Shown here in pieces: positions 4,660-6,560 of a stretch of 6,560 nucleotides of DNA. The DNA is from an uncultured Eubacterium sp. GTDB taxonomy: Bacteria > Bacillota > Clostridia > Lachnospirales > Lachnospiraceae. The notes beneath the pieces were generated by a model. It made no database searches and was not told the origin of the DNA. It was given only the letters and a program-made list of their open reading frames with translations. Location of the stretch: contig CAJTTQ010000109.1 in assembly GCA_910579145.1 (NCBI GenBank), positions 1 to 6,560 of the forward strand, written 5' to 3'. Position 1 is the first letter of the stretch. Every line of letters starts with the position of its first letter. The position numbers were made by a program, and so were the translations under genes.

Positions 4660-6441
4660 TTACTCGTCATCCTGCAAAGCGTCAAACCCTCTCTCGCCGG
4701 TCCTTACCTTGATGACATCTTCCACATCGTACACGAAGATCTTACCGTCGCCGATGTGACCTGTATACAGCGCCTCTTTCGCCGCCTCTATCACTTTATC
4801 TACCGGAACGGCACTCACGATCACTTCTACCTTGATCTTAGGCAGCAGCGTAAAGTCCATCGGTACGCCACGATAATATTCCGCATTTCCTTTTTGTGTA
4901 CCGCATCCGAGAACCTGCGTGACCGTGATCCCCTTGACACCGATTTCGTTCAACGCCGCCTGCAGGTCTTCGAACTTGTTCTGTTTGCACACGATCGAGA
5001 TGCGGCTGATCTTCACGCCTTCCACACCTTCCGCGCTTGCCTTTCCGCCGGCAGCTGTCGCATCCGTGCCCGGAAGCGGCGCTTTCGCCGCCGGCGTCAC
5101 TTCCGTGACCGGCACGGCATGTTCGGGCGGTACACTTCCCATCAACTCACCTATTTTACCTATGCCGGTCGATGCCGCATAAAAACGGTCTCCTGCCGGC
5201 ATAAAGTCCGCATAGGCAGAAGGCAGTCCGTGTTCGGTCGCATCAAGTCCCAAAATCTCTTCTTCCGCCGTCACACGAAGACCGAATACTTTATTGATCA
5301 CGATAAATACGATCGCCATGATCACGGCCGCATACAAACCGATACTTACGACGCCGAGAAGCTGTACCCCGAACTGATGAAATCCACCGCCATAAAACAG
5401 TCCGTTTTCATAATCGAACAGACCGACTGCCAAAGCACCCCACGCGCCGTTAAAACCGTGTACGGCTACCGCGCCGACCGGATCGTCCACCCTGCATATA
5501 TTGTCCACAAACCACACGCCGAATATGACAAGCAGGCCGTCCACCACGCCGATCACTGCGGCTCCCACGGCATCTACATTCGCGCACCCAGCCGTGATAC
5601 CGACCAAGCCGGCGAGAGAGGCGTTCAGGCACATCGAAACATCCGGTTTCCCGTATTTGATCCACGTAAAGATCATACAGACCGTCGTCGCAATTGCCGG
5701 GGCGATCGTCGTCGTGGAGAGGATCTTCGCCATCTCATCCACACTCCCCGCTGCCGCGCCGTTAAATCCGTACCAGGCAAACCAGAGGATAAAGCATCCG
5801 AGCGCGCCGATCGTGATATTGTGCCCCGGTATCGCTTTTGGCTTTCCCTTTTTATCAAATTTTCCGATACGTGCCCCGAGAATGGCCGCTCCGACGAGCG
5901 CCGTAATACCGCCGACCATATGGATGACCGCTGAACCCGCGAAATCGATAAATCCAAGCTGCGCCAGCCAGCCATTGGCATTCCACGTCCATCCCGCCTC
6001 GATCGGGTACACGATGGCACTTATGATGATCGAATACAGACAGTACATGCTGAACTTCGTGCGCTCCGCCATCGCGCCGGACACGATCGTCGCGCACGTC
6101 GCGCAGAAGACGAGCTGGAAAAAGAAGTTTGACCAGTCAAAATCCGCAAAATCTGTAAACATCTGATATTCCGGCCTTCCGATCACGCCGAAAAAGTAAT
6201 TTTCGGAATTCATGATCCCGTAACCGAGAAAAATAAATACGATCGTTCCGAGACAGAAATCCATCAGGTTTTTCATGATGATGTTACCTGCGTTTTTCGC
6301 CCTCGTAAATCCGGTTTCCACCATGGCAAATCCTGCCTGCATGAAAAACACCAGCGCGGCACCGATCAAAAACCAGATCCCAAATGCCACTTCCGAACTT
6401 GCCGTCGTGATCATTTCGCCTAACTCTTCTGCAAATTCCAT
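4660..6441 (-). CDS. amtB: Ammonium transporter (Amt) fused to a C-terminal PII domain
   Basis: This 593-residue protein combines an ammonium channel (about 1-415) with a PII/GlnK-type signalling domain (about 478-588). The Amt part fits 11 membrane helices without a cleaved signal peptide. It keeps the twin pore histidines, His174 in FAGSAVIHMVGG and His328 in VAVHGFNGAWG. Phe residues near 112 and 226 and Trp near 153 fit the pore-gate and recruitment sites of AmtB. The usual cytosolic tail (EEEILGLDATEHG) follows, then an Ala/Pro/Gly-rich linker. The PII part has Gln516 and Lys517 (CGTQKGNAEYYRG), LLPKIKVEV, B-loop TGHIGDGKIF and C-loop RTGERG, so ATP/2-oxoglutarate binding looks possible. 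The T-loop residue matching uridylylated Tyr51 of GlnB is Met528. ATG 6441 is chosen because GGAGG (6450-6454) lies 8 bases upstream; a TTG at 6456 overlaps that site. The fusion replaces a separate glnK gene; none is seen here. Confidence 0.93.
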   Translation of the reverse strand: MEFAEELGEMITTASSEVAFGIWFLIGAALVFFMQAGFAMVETGFTRAKNAGNIIMKNLMDFCLGTIVFIFLGYGIMNSENYFFGVIGRPEYQMFTDFADFDWSNFFFQLVFCATCATIVSGAMAERTKFSMYCLYSIIISAIVYPIEAGWTWNANGWLAQLGFIDFAGSAVIHMVGGITALVGAAILGARIGKFDKKGKPKAIPGHNITIGALGCFILWFAWYGFNGAAAGSVDEMAKILSTTTIAPAIATTVCMIFTWIKYGKPDVSMCLNASLAGLVGITAGCANVDAVGAAVIGVVDGLLVIFGVWFVDNICRVDDPVGAVAVHGFNGAWGALAVGLFDYENGLFYGGGFHQFGVQLLGVVSIGLYAAVIMAIVFIVINKVFGLRVTAEEEILGLDATEHGLPSAYADFMPAGDRFYAASTGIGKIGELMGSVPPEHAVPVTEVTPAAKAPLPGTDATAAGGKASAEGVEGVKISRISIVCKQNKFEDLQAALNEIGVKGITVTQVLGCGTQKGNAEYYRGVPMDFTLLPKIKVEVIVSAVPVDKVIEAAKEALYTGHIGDGKIFVYDVEDVIKVRTGERGFDALQDDE

Positions 6442-6518
6442 AAAAGACACCTCCAACTATTTTTATGCGGCCCTGCAACATATGTAGTGTTTCTGAGATT
6501 CATATCTGCCGCGGAACG

Positions 6519-6556
6519 AAAAAAGACGCCAAGTGAAATGTTCACCTGACGTCTTT
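6519..6556 (-). terminator. Intrinsic terminator or attenuator upstream of amtB
   Basis: On the minus strand AAAGACGTCAGGTGA pairs with TCACTTGGCGTCTTT, 15 continuous pairs (two G-U) around loop ACATT, followed by a run of six Ts that overlaps the end of the arm. The T run is on the minus side only (A6519-A6524 on the plus strand), so the signal acts toward amtB. It ends 77 bases before the amtB ATG. It either ends a gene beyond the window edge or attenuates amtB from a more distant promoter. I see no convincing promoter between 6457 and 6518, which leans toward attenuation. Confidence 0.8.
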
Positions 6557-6560
6557 GTCG

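Noticed and set aside
4630..5934. 434-codon plus-strand open frame opposite amtB
   Set aside because: The translation is rich in Arg/His/Asp with no domain or signal, and it lies antisense to the Amt-PII gene whose membrane and PII motifs are unmistakable.
5501..6166. 221-codon plus-strand frame opposite amtB
   Set aside because: An Ala/Pro/Ile-rich shadow of the antisense membrane-protein codons; no start signal.
6442..6456. TTG start for amtB giving five extra residues
   Set aside because: The TTG overlaps the GGAGG that serves ATG 6441, so it cannot be the main start.

Overview
The window looks like chromosomal DNA from a low-to-mid GC Gram-positive anaerobe. A member of the Clostridia, probably Lachnospiraceae, is the best guess. 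This is inferred from the clostridial style of the release factor 3 sequence, the strong GGAG/GGAGG ribosome binding sites, the compact intergenic regions with intrinsic terminators, and the presence of an orphan AAA_14/DUF4143 ATPase. No database search supports the taxonomy.

Layout. Positions 1-250 hold a complete single-gene tRNA unit: an AT-rich upstream stretch, a near-consensus promoter, tRNA-Gln(CUG) and an intrinsic terminator. A second intrinsic terminator (283-308) and a small hairpin (329-352) lie between it and prfC (369-1979, +), which encodes the GTPase that recycles class I release factors. Next on the same strand, 37 bp later, is a secreted right-handed beta-helix protein (2017-3252, +). 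Its stop codon is 2 bp from the stop of a convergent AAA_14/DUF4143 ATPase gene (3255-4478, -). Upstream of the ATPase is an AT-rich region (4479-4659) with two 39-bp palindromic units spaced 60 bp apart. One unit brackets the likely ATPase promoter. The other forms the core of an 18-bp-arm hairpin that may terminate the upstream gene. The rest of the window (4660-6441, -) is an ammonium channel fused to a C-terminal PII signalling domain. A strong minus-strand terminator or attenuator hairpin (6519-6556) sits about 80 bases upstream of its start.

How the genes relate. This is mostly a row of independent units: translation (tRNA-Gln, RF3), a cell-surface or secreted protein, an orphan ATPase, and nitrogen uptake and sensing. 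The Amt-PII fusion is an Amt/GlnK pair in one polypeptide, so the usual regulator of the channel is tethered to it. Its T-loop lacks the tyrosine that is uridylylated in enteric PII proteins.

The least explained parts are the paired palindromes upstream of the ATPase, whose arm mismatches on the plus strand become G-U pairs in the minus-strand RNA; the doubled terminators in front of prfC; and the Amt-PII fusion with its altered T-loop and hairpin-bearing leader. I do not see a multi-gene system that I would call new. The ATPase plus its palindromic array is the best candidate for something undescribed.
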